Source of the DNA: Thauera humireducens
GTDB taxonomy: Bacteria; Pseudomonadota; Gammaproteobacteria; Burkholderiales; Rhodocyclaceae
Length of the DNA stretch: 64,000 nucleotides
NCBI RefSeq assembly: GCF_001051995.2
Contig: NZ_CP014646.1
Location: forward strand, 434,001-498,000
Reading direction: 5' to 3'
This document shows, piece by piece, positions 34,880 through 45,725 of the stretch. The position numbers and the translations under genes are program-made. The notes beneath the pieces were generated by a model, which saw only the letters and a program-made list of their open reading frames with translations, was not told the DNA's origin and searched no databases. The stretch's first letter is position 1. Each line of letters begins with the position of its first letter.

Positions 34880-36295
34880 ATGGCCGACCTGTTCGAATCG
34901 ATCGAGCCGCCACGCGTCCCGCTGGCCGAGCGCATGCGGCCGAAATCGCTGGACGAGGTTGCGGGGCAGCAGCACCTGCTGGGTCCCGGAAAGCCCTTGC
35001 GCCTGGCCTTTGCCGCGCGCAAGCCGCATTCGATGATCCTGTGGGGGCCACCCGGTGTTGGCAAGACGACGCTCGCCCGGCTGATGGCGCAAGGCTTCGA
35101 TGCCGATTTCGTCGCGCTCTCGGCGGTGTTCTCCGGGGTCAAGGAGATTCGGGAGGCGATCCAGCAGGCGCAGGCCGCCAAGGCGCGCGGACGGCATACG
35201 ATCCTGTTCGTGGATGAAGTCCATCGCTTCAACAAGTCGCAGCAGGATGCATTCCTGCCATACGTCGAGCAGGGGCTGGTGACCTTCATCGGCGCCACCA
35301 CCGAGAATCCATCCTTCGAGGTCAATTCGGCGCTGCTGTCGCGTGCCACCGTGTATGTGCTCGAGCCGCTGGACGCCGGTGCGATGCAGATGCTGTTCGG
35401 GCGAGCATGGCAGATTGCCTGCCCGGCGCTGGCCATCGACGATGATGCGCGGGATCGCATGATCGGCTTTGCCGATGGCGATGCACGCCGCCTGATGAAC
35501 CTGATCGAGCAGGTGCAGGTGGCGGCCGAGACGGCCGCGGTGGCACCGGTGACGGCGGATTTCATCGACGCTGCGCTGTCGCAGAACCTGCGGCGCTTCG
35601 ATAAGGGCGGTGAGGCTTTCTACGACCAGATCTCGGCGCTGCACAAGTCGGTGCGCGGTTCTGACCCGGATGCCGCGCTGTACTGGCTGTGCCGCATGCT
35701 CGACGGTGGGGCCGATCCGCTCTATCTCGGACGACGGCTGATCCGCATGGCGGTGGAGGACATTGGTCTCGCCGATCCGCGCGCGCTCGAAATCAGCCTG
35801 AACGCCTGCGCGACCTACGAGCGCCTCGGCTCGCCGGAGGGCGAGCTGGCATTGGCGCAGGCGACGATCTTTCTGGCCTGTGCGGCCAAGTCCAACGCCG
35901 CTTACAAGGCCTACAACGCGGCGCGCGATTTCGTGAAGCGGGATGGCTCACGTCCTGTGCCGCTGCACCTGCGCAATGCGCCGACCCGGCTGATGAAGGA
36001 GCTGGGCTACGGCAAGACCTACCGCTACGCACATGACGAGCCCGAGGCGTATGCGGCCGGGGAAGACTACCTGCCTGAGGGCATGCCGCGGCCGGGCTGG
36101 TACCAGCCCACGCCACGGGGCATGGAAGCCCGGATTGGCGACAAGCTCGCCCATCTCCGGGCGCTGGACGCCGCCGCGCAACAAGAAAGCACCCGCCTCG
36201 GGAAGCCTGCTGCTCCCGCGACGGGTGCAAACCCGGAGGGGACATCCGGGCAAGATCGTGACGACCTCAATGTGGCAGGGGGTGATCGGACATGA
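34880..36295 (+). CDS. rarA: Replication-associated recombination protein A (RarA/MgsA)
   Basis: AAA+ ATPase of the clamp-loader superfamily acting at stalled replication forks. The 471-aa protein has RPKSLDEVAGQQHLLGPG near residues 20-37, Walker A GPPGVGKTTLARL near 58-70, Walker B LFVDEVHRFNKSQQDAFLP and sensor 1 GATTENPSFEVN. The C-terminal MgsA domain carries LYWLCRMLDGGADPLYLGRRLIRMA. About 30 residues at the end (after RLGKPAAPATG) look unstructured and overlap the converging small gene by 29 bp. Confidence 0.96.
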   Translation: MADLFESIEPPRVPLAERMRPKSLDEVAGQQHLLGPGKPLRLAFAARKPHSMILWGPPGVGKTTLARLMAQGFDADFVALSAVFSGVKEIREAIQQAQAAKARGRHTILFVDEVHRFNKSQQDAFLPYVEQGLVTFIGATTENPSFEVNSALLSRATVYVLEPLDAGAMQMLFGRAWQIACPALAIDDDARDRMIGFADGDARRLMNLIEQVQVAAETAAVAPVTADFIDAALSQNLRRFDKGGEAFYDQISALHKSVRGSDPDAALYWLCRMLDGGADPLYLGRRLIRMAVEDIGLADPRALEISLNACATYERLGSPEGELALAQATIFLACAAKSNAAYKAYNAARDFVKRDGSRPVPLHLRNAPTRLMKELGYGKTYRYAHDEPEAYAAGEDYLPEGMPRPGWYQPTPRGMEARIGDKLAHLRALDAAAQQESTRLGKPAAPATGANPEGTSGQDRDDLNVAGGDRT

Positions 36296-36530
36296 AACGC
36301 TCGCACACCCTGCGTGCCAATTGCGCCTTCCGTTCGTCGCCGCGTTCACTGGCCCGCTCGATGAGGTCGAGCATGTAGTGGGTCAGCATCAAGACGCCTT
36401 CGGGCGTCTGAACCAGACCGCAGGCCATCTGTGCCGCAGCCACGTCGGGAATGCCCTCATGCTCGGCGATGAGCGAGACCTCATCGTCGGTAAGGTCGCA
36501 GTAGTCGAGGCAGTCTCGAATGGATAGCAT
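36267..36530 (-). CDS. Small hypothetical protein, 87 aa
   Basis: I do not recognise a function. The 87-aa product (MLSIRDCLDYCDLTDDEVSLIAEHEGIPD...) is acidic at the N-terminus and basic at the C-terminus, predicted mostly helical, with no membrane segment. Two Cys sit near residues 7 and 11 and one near 38. AAGGAGGA lies about 8 bp before its ATG on the minus strand, a strong ribosome-binding site, and the codon use looks like that of real genes here. It overlaps the 3' end of rarA by 29 bp, tail to tail. I recall similar small proteins in beta-proteobacteria, but no role. Confidence 0.75.
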   Translation of the reverse strand: MLSIRDCLDYCDLTDDEVSLIAEHEGIPDVAAAQMACGLVQTPEGVLMLTHYMLDLIERASERGDERKAQLARRVCERFMSDHPLPH

Positions 36531-38088
<1,558 letters not shown>

Positions 38089-38095
38089 GCAGGGC

Positions 38096-39481
38096 TCAGT
38101 CGGTCTGGCCCAGCCTCAGGCGGGGCAGGGCCAGTGCCGGCTCGTAGGGGGCCTCGAGGCGTAGCAGGATGTCGTGGAAGCTGCGCACGTTTTCCGTCAT
38201 CACCACCGCTTCGCCGCCGCGTGCCGGCCCGGCTTTCAGCCGCTGTGCGTATTGCGGTCTCGACAGCAGCGGCAGCACCGACTTCATGTCCCACCACGAG
38301 CGGTCGTCCTTGCCGAGGCCGCGTGCGATGGTGCGCGCGCCTTTCATGTGGCCCATGCCCAGGTTGTAGGCCGCGGTCGCCATCCACGTTCGATCCGGCT
38401 CGGGGAGGTCGTCCGGCAGTTGCTCCCTGAGCATGTCCAGGTAGCGGGCGCCACCCAGGATGCTCTGGCGCGCATCCAGCCGGTTCTCGACGCCGAGGTG
38501 ATCGGCGGTGTCCGCCGTCAGCATCATCATGCCGCGCACACCGGTGAACGAGGTGGCGTGGGGATCCCAGTGCGACTCCTGGTAGGCGACGGCCGCGATG
38601 TAACGCCAGTCGAGGCCGGTCAGGGCTTCGGCCTCGTGGAAGAAGGGGCGGTAGCGCGGCAGGCGCTCGCGAATGCGGCTCAGGAAGGTGGCGACGTCGG
38701 CTTCGTCGAGCCGCCGCACGTGGCCGAAGTAGCGATCGGCGATGCGTGCCAGGCGGCCACTGGCGGTGATCTCCGTGAGGAAGGCCGCAATGTCGGTCGC
38801 GAGTGCGCCTCCCGCCTGAGGCAGCGCCCAGGCGATGCCTGAGCGGCCAGGCAGTTCATGCACGATTTCGAGTTCGGGATGGATGCGTGCGGCAAAGACG
38901 AAATGCAGGCGATCGGTGGCGACGAGGTCGAGTCTGCCTTCGGCCAGATCGCTCAGCAGCTTCTCCTCGGCGCTCCGGGTCGGGAAATGCACGTTAACGC
39001 CCGGCAGGCGCTTGCGGATCTCCGACACCTTGTCGGCGGCGAGTGTGCCGCGACGCACGGATACGGTACGTCCCGCAAGATCCTTCTCGGCGTTGACCGC
39101 TCGTCCATCGCTGCGTCCGACGATGACGTACTCCACCTCACGCAAGGATTGCGACCAGCTCAGTGGCAGGCGATCGTTGCGTCCTAGGCCGGCGGCGGCC
39201 ATATGGACCTGGCCGTTGATGACGGCGTCGAGCGCGCGTGCGGCATCGGGATAGGGCACGAAACGCACGGGTACGCCCAGCGTGTCACCGAGTGCAAGCA
39301 GCAGATCGTGCTCGAAGCCACTGGCGCGGCCGTCCTCGTCGAGGCGGTATGAGATGGCGTCGTGGCGGGTTGCCACGCGCAACTCACCGACGCTGCGATA
39401 GTCGCCCACGCGCGGGGTTTCGCTCGGGGCACAGGCGGCCAGGACAAGGCTCAGCAGGGCAATCAGGAGCAGTCGGAGCAT
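38096..39481 (-). CDS. mltF: Membrane-bound lytic murein transglycosylase F-type lipoprotein
   Basis: Outer-membrane lipoprotein that cleaves peptidoglycan with formation of 1,6-anhydro-MurNAc. From ATG 39481 it has 461 aa with a lipoprotein signal MLRLLLIALLSLVLAACAP (lipobox LAAC). A periplasmic solute-binding type 3 domain covers about residues 35-260, then the SLT domain carries catalytic Glu302 in YQESHWDP and GVRGMMMLT. The two-domain order is that of MltF, where the first domain regulates activity. The frame is open upstream, but the lipoprotein signal fixes the start. Confidence 0.9.
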   Translation of the reverse strand: MLRLLLIALLSLVLAACAPSETPRVGDYRSVGELRVATRHDAISYRLDEDGRASGFEHDLLLALGDTLGVPVRFVPYPDAARALDAVINGQVHMAAAGLGRNDRLPLSWSQSLREVEYVIVGRSDGRAVNAEKDLAGRTVSVRRGTLAADKVSEIRKRLPGVNVHFPTRSAEEKLLSDLAEGRLDLVATDRLHFVFAARIHPELEIVHELPGRSGIAWALPQAGGALATDIAAFLTEITASGRLARIADRYFGHVRRLDEADVATFLSRIRERLPRYRPFFHEAEALTGLDWRYIAAVAYQESHWDPHATSFTGVRGMMMLTADTADHLGVENRLDARQSILGGARYLDMLREQLPDDLPEPDRTWMATAAYNLGMGHMKGARTIARGLGKDDRSWWDMKSVLPLLSRPQYAQRLKAGPARGGEAVVMTENVRSFHDILLRLEAPYEPALALPRLRLGQTD

Positions 39482-39534
39482 CGTGTATCCCGGTGTTGTG
39501 CCTGCGCTCAGGCCGGGCACGTCCGTGAGTGAGC

Positions 39535-40578
39535 TCAATCGGGTAGCCATTGTGCCTGCCAGGCGGCCAGTTCCGGTAGGTGATGTGCCAGCGCGCCCTG
39601 GAGTTCCCGCTCGAGGGCTTCGAGCAAGGGCTGAAGCGTGTCGTCGGCATGCGACAGCATGACGGGGCGCAACTCGACGATCAGGTCTCCCGCAGGGCGT
39701 TCGCCGCGCGCCGGAAAGCCCGCACCGGGGATACGGAGCTCGCGCGGGGCCGTGCTGCCTGGGGCGAGCGAGAGCGTGCGCGTTCCGTCTGGATGGGGGA
39801 TCTGAAGATCGCCACCGAGCAGCAGACGAACGGCGCTTACGGGACGCTGCAGGCGCAGATCGCGGCCCTGGCGTCCGAAGAGCGCATGCGGCTGAAGACG
39901 TATGTGCAGATGAAGGTTGCCCGGGAGACCATGGTGTTCTGCGGGCGGCTCGCCTTCGCCGGCCAGGCGCAGGGTGTCGCCATCGATCAGCCCTGCGGGA
40001 AGGCTGACTGCGAGCCAGCGCTCGAGCGTTGTGTTGCCCTGCCCGTGGCAGTGCGGGCAGGGCGTTGTATTGCGATAGCCACGACCGCCGCAGCCCTCGC
40101 AGCGTGTCAGGTGCCTGCTGCCTCCCACGCGGCCGGAGCCGCGGCAGGGTTCGCACAGACGCGTGTGCGCAAGGGTCACCTCGCCCTCGCCGTCGCAGTG
40201 GGCGCAGGGCGAAGACTGTTGCAGACATAGCGGCTTCTGCCCCCCGCGGAAGGCCTCTTCGAATGTGAGCTCAAGCTCCATGAAGCGATCTGCGCCGCGC
40301 GGCTCGGCATTGGCGGCGGCGCGCGCCGCTTCCGCCTCGGGTGCGGCTCGCCGCGTGTTCGCATCGTCGTCCGATGTCGGCCCGGTGCTGGCCAGGCCCT
40401 TCTCGATTTCATCGAGCAGCGTGTCGTGCGCCTGACGCAGTGCCTTGAAGTGTTCTGCGGCCAGGGGGTCGCCATTCCGATCGGGATGCCAGCGCATCGC
40501 CAGCCGGCGAAACGCACGCCTGATTTCGGCCCGGGTCGCGCCGGGCTCCAGGCCGAGCAGTTCGTAAGCGTCGTGCAT
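39535..40578 (-). CDS. DnaJ-type J-domain protein with zinc-finger, no G/F linker
   Basis: A 347-aa co-chaperone-like protein. The J domain is at residues 1-65 with the HPD tripeptide in MRWHPDRNGD. An Ala/Glu-rich linker (about 66-105) replaces the Gly/Phe region of true DnaJ. Four zinc-binding repeats follow: CAHCDGEG, CEPCRGSG, CEGCGGRG and CPHCHGQG, then a C-terminal substrate-binding part with LPAGLIDGDTLRLAGEG. It is shorter than DnaJ (about 375 aa) and is not near dnaK or grpE, so it is probably a second, specialised J-protein. Partner Hsp70 is unknown. Confidence 0.85.
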   Translation of the reverse strand: MHDAYELLGLEPGATRAEIRRAFRRLAMRWHPDRNGDPLAAEHFKALRQAHDTLLDEIEKGLASTGPTSDDDANTRRAAPEAEAARAAANAEPRGADRFMELELTFEEAFRGGQKPLCLQQSSPCAHCDGEGEVTLAHTRLCEPCRGSGRVGGSRHLTRCEGCGGRGYRNTTPCPHCHGQGNTTLERWLAVSLPAGLIDGDTLRLAGEGEPPAEHHGLPGNLHLHIRLQPHALFGRQGRDLRLQRPVSAVRLLLGGDLQIPHPDGTRTLSLAPGSTAPRELRIPGAGFPARGERPAGDLIVELRPVMLSHADDTLQPLLEALERELQGALAHHLPELAAWQAQWLPD

Positions 40579-40641
40579 GATTGGCGTCTGCCTGATGGAG
40601 GAGGGGCTCCAGAGCGCTTGGGTGTCGAGACGGTGCCGAAA

Positions 40642-40677
40642 CGCAAAAGGCCCAGTCCGGAGACTGGGCCTTTTGCG
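40642..40677. terminator. Bidirectional terminator between tRNA-Arg and the DnaJ-type gene
   Basis: A perfect 16-bp stem, CGCAAAAGGCCCAGTC (40642-40657) with its complement at 40662-40677, around loop CGGA. A and T runs flank the stem, so it can act in both directions. On the minus strand it ends the tRNA-Ser/tRNA-Arg transcript, 7 bp beyond the last tRNA. Confidence 0.9.
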
Positions 40678-40683
40678 CGAAGC

Positions 40684-40760
40684 TGGCGCGCCCGGAAGGA
40701 TTCGAACCTCCTACCCCCTGGTTCGTAGCCAGGTACTCTATCCAGATGAGCTACGGGCGC
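40684..40760 (-). tRNA. tRNA-Arg (anticodon ACG), copy 1
   Basis: 77 nt including encoded CCA (40684-40686). Acceptor stem GCGCCCG / CGGGCGC, discriminator G, anticodon loop CTACGAA giving ACG (read as ICG after deamination), T-loop TTCGAAT. Identical base for base to the copy 44 bp away. Confidence 0.96.
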
Positions 40761-40804
40761 AATCTCGAAACGTTTAGGGCCCGTCATCGAAAGGCCTGAA
40801 AAAC

Positions 40805-40881
40805 TGGCGCGCCCGGAAGGATTCGAACCTCCTACCCCCTGGTTCGTAGCCAGGTACTCTATCCAGATGAGCTACGGGCGC
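40805..40881 (-). tRNA. tRNA-Arg (anticodon ACG), copy 2
   Basis: 77 nt including encoded CCA (40805-40807), identical to copy 1. A promoter lies just upstream on the minus strand, so the two copies are probably made from one transcript that ends at the 40642-40677 terminator. Confidence 0.96.
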
Positions 40882-40907
40882 TTTTTGCTGCACTGCGAAG
40901 GAGCGGG

Positions 40908-40935
40908 ATTATAACGCTTAATTCCGCATCTTCAA
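40908..40935 (-). promoter_or_regulatory. Sigma-70 promoter of the tRNA-Arg pair
   Basis: On the minus strand TTGAAG (40935-40930), 16-bp spacer, TATAAT (40913-40908), followed by CCCGC. The -10 ends 27 bp before the tRNA 5' end. Confidence 0.75.
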
Positions 40936-40943
40936 GTGTTTTT

Positions 40944-41033
<90 letters not shown>

Positions 41034-41047
41034 GCTCGAAGGTCGGC

Positions 41048-41075
41048 ATTATAGGGCGTAATCCGGGGAAGTAAA
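41048..41075 (-). promoter_or_regulatory. Sigma-70 promoter of tRNA-Ser
   Basis: On the minus strand TTTACT (41075-41070), 16-bp spacer and TATAAT (41053-41048), about 15 bp before the tRNA-Ser 5' end. Confidence 0.6.
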
Positions 41076-41093
41076 CGCCCTTGCGTGAAATTT

Positions 41094-41453
41094 TTAAGCT
41101 GTGGGGGTCTTCGGTGCCATTTCCTCATACGCACGAACCGCTTCGGCCGCATACATCAGGGCCGGGCCGCCGCCCATGTAGGTGCATACGCCCAAGGTTT
41201 CCATGATCTGCTCGCGGCTGGCGCCGAGTCGGATCAAGGCCTTGATGTGGAAGCCGACGCAGGCGTCGCAGCGTTGGGTGACAGCGATCGCCAGGGCGAT
41301 CAGTTCCTTCTGCAGTTCGCTCAAGACGCCATCCTGCAGTGCGCCTTTGGCCATCGCGCTGAAGCCCTGCATCGTTTCCGGGGTCTCCTTGCGCAGCGTG
41401 GCGAGCGCCTTGGATACGTCGGTGGTGATCTGGACGAAGGACTTGGAGGACAT
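41094..41453 (-). CDS. Carboxymuconolactone decarboxylase (CMD/AhpD-like) family protein
   Basis: A 119-aa all-helical protein of the CMD/AhpD fold. The redox pair is in RCDACVGFH near residues 60-68 (C-x2-C followed four residues later by His), the AhpD-type active site used to recycle peroxiredoxins or act as a disulfide reductase. GASREQIMETLGV near 79-91 is also typical. It is not next to a peroxiredoxin gene, so the partner is unknown. It is the last gene before the tRNA cluster and is transcribed away from folE2's neighbours as a probable single gene. Confidence 0.88.
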   Translation of the reverse strand: MSSKSFVQITTDVSKALATLRKETPETMQGFSAMAKGALQDGVLSELQKELIALAIAVTQRCDACVGFHIKALIRLGASREQIMETLGVCTYMGGGPALMYAAEAVRAYEEMAPKTPTA

Positions 41454-41622
41454 CGCGGCGACTCCGTATTTAAGGAAATGCTTATTTTAATCCGAAAGTG
41501 CGGGCGAGGGGCATTGGCCTTGTCGATTCATGCATGCGGCAAACGAATCGGCCGGAAAGCGAAACGGCGGCCGTCCCTTTGGAGGATGGCCGCCGCAGGC
41601 AGGATTGAAACGCGGGCGACGC

Positions 41623-42429
41623 TCAGGGGCGGCGCTTGTCGCACTCGATCAGGGCGTACGCGGAGTGGTTGTGGATGGATTCGAAGTTCTCGGATTCCAC
41701 GACGTAGGCGTCGATGCGAGGTTCGGCATTGAGCAGGCCGGCGACGTCGCGCACGAGGTCCTCGACGAACTTGGGATTGTCGTAGGCGCGCTCGGTGACC
41801 CATTTCTCGTCCGGTCGCTTGAGCAGGCCGAAGACCTCGCAGGAGGCCTGGCTTTCGACCAGCTGCACCATGTCCTCGATCCACAGGTGGTCGTTGAGCA
41901 CCGCGGTCACGGTGATGTGCGAGCGCTGGTTGTGCGCGCCATAGTCCGAGATCTTCTTGGAGCAGGGACACAGGCTCGTGACCGGCACCACGATCTTCAT
42001 CGTGAACTCGTAGCGGTCACCTTCACGGATCTCGCCGATGAAGGTGACGTCGTAATCGAGCAGGCTGTTCACGCCGGAAACAGGTGCGGCCTTGTTGATG
42101 AAGTAGGGGAAGCTCATCTCGACATGGCCGGTCTCGGCCTCGAGGCGCTCGACCATGGCACGGAGCATCGGTTCGAAGGATTCGACCGAGATGTCGCGTT
42201 CGTTCGAATTCAGGATCTCGACGAAGCGCGACATGTGGGTGCCCTTGAAGTTGTGGGGCAGCCCGACGTACATGTTGAAGCTGGCGACGGTGTGCTGGAC
42301 GCCACCGGTCTTGTCGCTGACCTTGACGGGATGGCGGATCGACTTGATGCCGACCTTGTTGATCGCGATCTGCCGCGTGTCCGCGCTGCTCTGGACGTCG
42401 GGCATGGGTGCATCGGTGGGGGTGTTCAT
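41623..42429 (-). CDS. folE2: GTP cyclohydrolase FolE2 (type IB)
   Basis: Converts GTP to 7,8-dihydroneopterin triphosphate, the first step of folate and queuosine precursor synthesis, with a metal other than obligate zinc. The 268-aa protein has [13 protein letters not shown] near residues 28-40, [19 protein letters not shown] near 51-69, and the active-site Cys region [20 protein letters not shown] near 150-169. It is unrelated in sequence to FolE. In many bacteria FolE2 replaces FolE under zinc limitation, but no Zur-like site was recognised upstream. Confidence 0.95.
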   Translation of the reverse strand: MNTPTDAPMPDVQSSADTRQIAINKVGIKSIRHPVKVSDKTGGVQHTVASFNMYVGLPHNFKGTHMSRFVEILNSNERDISVESFEPMLRAMVERLEAETGHVEMSFPYFINKAAPVSGVNSLLDYDVTFIGEIREGDRYEFTMKIVVPVTSLCPCSKKISDYGAHNQRSHITVTAVLNDHLWIEDMVQLVESQASCEVFGLLKRPDEKWVTERAYDNPKFVEDLVRDVAGLLNAEPRIDAYVVESENFESIHNHSAYALIECDKRRP

Positions 42430-42530
42430 GAGCGGCTCTCAGGAAAGGCTGCGGGGCGGCCTGCCGCGCCCGCATGACATGCAACCCAGTTGCAACAGGG
42501 TTGCCATCTTAGCTTTCCCGACAAAAATGC

Positions 42531-44390
42531 TCAACTATCGATCTGATTGACTTTCCCGATACTGGCGAGGATGCCGGCTTCGTCGAGGCCTACCGAGGCG
42601 AGCAGTTGCGCCTGGTCGCCGTGGTCGATGAAGCGGTCGGGCAGGCCGAGGCGCAGCACGCGCGGGCGCTGTGGCAGCGTATCGACGAAGCGCGAGACTT
42701 CGGCGCCGGCGCCGCCGACCACGGCGTTCTCCTCGAGGGTCACGAACAGTTCGTGGCTGCCAGCGAGTTCGGCGAGCAGTGCTTCGTCGAGCGGCTTGAC
42801 GAAGCGCATGTTGACCACGGTGGCGTCCAGCGTCTCGCCGACCCGCTCGGCCACGCCGACCATGCTGCCGTAGGCCAGCAAGGCGACCCGCTTGCCGGCG
42901 CGCCGAACTTCGGCCTTGCCGATCGGCAGGGCCTGCATCTGTGCCGCCGGCGCCGCGCCGGTGCCGCTGCCGCGCGGGTAGCGCACGGCGGTCGGTCCCG
43001 GGTGTTGCGTGGCCGTGTAGAGCATCTGGCGGCATTCGTTTTCGTCCGCCGGCGCCATCACCACCATGTTGGGGATGCAGGCGAGGTAGGACAGGTCGTA
43101 GGCGCCGTGGTGGGTGGCGCCGTCCGCGCCGACCAGGCCGCCACGGTCGATGGCGAACACGACCGGCAGGTTCTGCAGCGCGACGTCGTGGATCAACTGG
43201 TCGTAGGCGCGCTGCAGGAAGGTGGAGTAGATCGCTACCACCGGGATGAAGCCTTCGCAGGCCATGCCTGCGGCGAAGGTCACGGCGTGCTGCTCGGCGA
43301 TACCGACGTCGAAGTAGCGATCCGGGTACTCGTGGGCAAAGCGCACCAGGCCCGAGCCTTCGCGCATCGCGGGAGTGATGCCGACGATGCGCGGATCGGC
43401 CTTCGCCATGTCGCACAGCCAGTCGCCGAAGACCTGGGTGTAGGTGAGCTTGCCTGCCCCCTTGCCGGTCTGGATGCCTGCCGTGTGGTCGAACTTGGAA
43501 ACGCCGTGATAGAGAATCGGATCGGCTTCGGCCAGTTTGTAACCCTGACCCTTCTTCGTGATCACGTGCAGGAACTGCGGACCCTTGAGCTTCTTGAGGT
43601 TCTGCAGCGTCGGGATCAGCGCGTCGAGGTCATGGCCGTCGATGGGGCCGTAGTAGCGGAATCCGAATTCCTCGAACAGCGTTCCCGGGCTGATCATTCC
43701 CTTTGCGTACTCTTCGACCTTGCGCGCCAACTCGGCGACCGGCGGGGCCATGCCCAGCACCTTTTCGCCAACGCGGCGCGCCGTGTTGTAGGTCGAGCCT
43801 GAGAGCATTCGGGCGAGGATCTTGGTGAGTGCGCCGACCGGCGGCGAGATCGACATCTCGTTGTCGTTGAGGATCACCAGCAGGTTGATGTCCTCGATGT
43901 CGCCGGCGTTGTTGAGCGCCTCGAAGGCCATGCCGGCGCTCATCGCGCCGTCGCCGATGACGGCGATGGCATGGCGGTCTTCCTTGCGCGCACGGGCGGC
44001 GACAGCCATGCCCAGTGCCGCCGAGATCGAGGTCGACGAGTGTGCGGTGCCAAAGGTGTCGTATTCGCTCTCGCAGCGTCGCGGGAAACCCGAGATGCCG
44101 CCCCAGTGGCGCAGGCCGGACATCGCCTCGCGGCGGCCGGTGAGTACCTTGTGGCCGTAGGTCTGGTGGCCGACGTCCCACACGATACGGTCGTAGGGCG
44201 TGTCGAACACCCGATGCAGCGCGATGCTCAGTTCGACCGTGCCGAGGTTTGACGAGAGGTGGCCGCCGGTCTTGGAGACCGATTCGATCAGGAAGGCACG
44301 CAATTCCTGAGCAGCCGTGTCGAGCTCGCGGCGGTCGAGTGCGCGCAGGTCGGCAGGTGAGCTGATGCGTTCCAGGGTGGGGTAGGACAT
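42531..44390 (-). CDS. dxs: 1-deoxy-D-xylulose-5-phosphate synthase
   Basis: Thiamine-diphosphate enzyme that condenses pyruvate and glyceraldehyde-3-phosphate, the first step of the MEP isoprenoid pathway. The 619-aa protein has the thiamine-diphosphate motif [19 protein letters not shown] near residues 145-163, [12 protein letters not shown] near 74-85, the [28 protein letters not shown] substrate region, and the central pyrimidine-domain segment [18 protein letters not shown] near 360-377. It begins 57 bp after ispA in the conserved xseB-ispA-dxs operon. Confidence 0.97.
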   Translation of the reverse strand: MSYPTLERISSPADLRALDRRELDTAAQELRAFLIESVSKTGGHLSSNLGTVELSIALHRVFDTPYDRIVWDVGHQTYGHKVLTGRREAMSGLRHWGGISGFPRRCESEYDTFGTAHSSTSISAALGMAVAARARKEDRHAIAVIGDGAMSAGMAFEALNNAGDIEDINLLVILNDNEMSISPPVGALTKILARMLSGSTYNTARRVGEKVLGMAPPVAELARKVEEYAKGMISPGTLFEEFGFRYYGPIDGHDLDALIPTLQNLKKLKGPQFLHVITKKGQGYKLAEADPILYHGVSKFDHTAGIQTGKGAGKLTYTQVFGDWLCDMAKADPRIVGITPAMREGSGLVRFAHEYPDRYFDVGIAEQHAVTFAAGMACEGFIPVVAIYSTFLQRAYDQLIHDVALQNLPVVFAIDRGGLVGADGATHHGAYDLSYLACIPNMVVMAPADENECRQMLYTATQHPGPTAVRYPRGSGTGAAPAAQMQALPIGKAEVRRAGKRVALLAYGSMVGVAERVGETLDATVVNMRFVKPLDEALLAELAGSHELFVTLEENAVVGGAGAEVSRFVDTLPQRPRVLRLGLPDRFIDHGDQAQLLASVGLDEAGILASIGKVNQIDS

Positions 44391-44447
44391 GGGCGGTCCG
44401 AGTCTGAGTCGTGTTCGTTCGTGGGCGTCGGTCGGGCGGTCGCTTGC

Positions 44448-45347
44448 CTAGAAGGCGCGGTGCACGATGTAGTCGGCCAGGGATTCGAGGCGCGCGGCAG
44501 CGGCGCCCAGGGGCGACAGTGTCGCACGGGCGTCGGCCAGCATGTCTTCCGCCAGACGTTTGGCGTCGGCGAGGCCGAGCAGGCTCACGTAGGTCGGCTT
44601 GTCATTGTCGGCGTCCTTGCCCGCGGTCTTGCCGAGCGTGGCGGTGTCGGCCTCGGCATCAAGGATGTCGTCCACGACCTGGAACAGCAGGCCGACGACC
44701 TTGGCGTAATGGTCCAGGCGCTCCAGGGTCGCGTCGTCCAGGCTGCGTCCGGCATGCGCACCCAGCAGCACGGCGGCGCGAATCAGCGCTCCGGTCTTGT
44801 GGATGTGCATGAACTCCAGCTCCTCGCGGCTCAGCTGCTTGCCCACCGCAGCGAGGTCGATCGCCTGGCCGCCGGCCATCCCGCGCGAGCCCGATGCCGT
44901 CGCCAGCAGGCCGAGCATCTTGAGCTGCGTCTGCGGCGTGTCGGCCGTCTCTGCATCGGTCAGGGACTGGAAGGCGAGCGTCTGCAGGGCGTCGCCAACC
45001 AGCAGCGCGGTGGCCTCGTCGTATTCGACGTGCACGGTCGGCTTGCCGCGACGCAGCACGTCGTTGTCCATGCAGGGCATGTCGTCATGCACCAGCGAAT
45101 AGGCGTGGATCAGCTCGACCGCACAGGACACGCGATCCAGTCGCTCGGCCGACGCACCCGCGAACTCGCCGGCTGCATGCGTCAGCAGCGGGCGGACACG
45201 CTTGCCGCCGCCCAGTACCGCGTAGCGCATGGCTTCATGCAGACGCTGGGGGGCAATCGCCGCGGCGGGCAGCAAGGTGTCCAGTGCGACCTCGGTGCGC
45301 TGCTGCACCTGGAGCATCCATTCCTTGAAGGACTGAGTGGTGCTCAT
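44448..45347 (-). CDS. ispA: Farnesyl diphosphate synthase (polyprenyl synthetase family)
   Basis: Makes farnesyl diphosphate from IPP and DMAPP for quinones and undecaprenyl carriers. From ATG 45347 (MSTTQSFKEWMLQVQQRTE) it has 299 aa. The first Asp-rich motif is HDDMPCMDND near residues 86-95 and the second is FQVVDDILDAEAD near 222-234. GGGKRVRPLLTHAA is the IPP-binding segment. ATGA overlap with xseB indicates translational coupling. Confidence 0.95.
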   Translation of the reverse strand: MSTTQSFKEWMLQVQQRTEVALDTLLPAAAIAPQRLHEAMRYAVLGGGKRVRPLLTHAAGEFAGASAERLDRVSCAVELIHAYSLVHDDMPCMDNDVLRRGKPTVHVEYDEATALLVGDALQTLAFQSLTDAETADTPQTQLKMLGLLATASGSRGMAGGQAIDLAAVGKQLSREELEFMHIHKTGALIRAAVLLGAHAGRSLDDATLERLDHYAKVVGLLFQVVDDILDAEADTATLGKTAGKDADNDKPTYVSLLGLADAKRLAEDMLADARATLSPLGAAAARLESLADYIVHRAF

Positions 45348-45601
45348 TCGGCATCTCCCGTGTTCGCGGCCTGACCGCTTTCGTTGCCGAATGCGACCAG
45401 TGTGTCGCCTTCGAGCACCTTGATGCGCTGTTCGGCGTTCGCGAGCGTACCCTGGCAATAACGCAGCAGGCCGACGCCGCGCTGGTAGCGCGTCAGCGCC
45501 TCTTCCAGTGGCAGGTTTCCGGACTCCATCTCCTGCACGATGGCTTCGAGTTCGGAAACCGCAGCTTCGAATGACTTGGGGGAGGTCGCCGACTTTGGCA
45601 T
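45344..45601 (-). CDS. xseB: Exodeoxyribonuclease VII small subunit
   Basis: Small helical subunit that binds XseA to form exonuclease VII, which degrades single-stranded DNA. I choose ATG 45601 (MPKSATSPKSFEAAVSELEAIV, 85 aa); a further ATG at 45622 would add seven residues. The family pattern SFEAAVSELEAIVQEMESGN followed by LPLEEALTRYQRGVGLL is clear (key motif ELE-x2-V-x2-ME-G-LPLEE). It heads the xseB-ispA-dxs operon. Confidence 0.93.
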   Translation of the reverse strand: MPKSATSPKSFEAAVSELEAIVQEMESGNLPLEEALTRYQRGVGLLRYCQGTLANAEQRIKVLEGDTLVAFGNESGQAANTGDAE

Positions 45602-45725
45602 GGATGAATATCTGCGCGGCAAAAGCGGGAAAATAACCGATGGCAGGTCTGGCGGTCAAACAGAGGGTGGCTTACACTAACCTGTTTATTTTTCCGGATT
45701 TCTTGTCCGCAAGGGGGGTTCGGGG

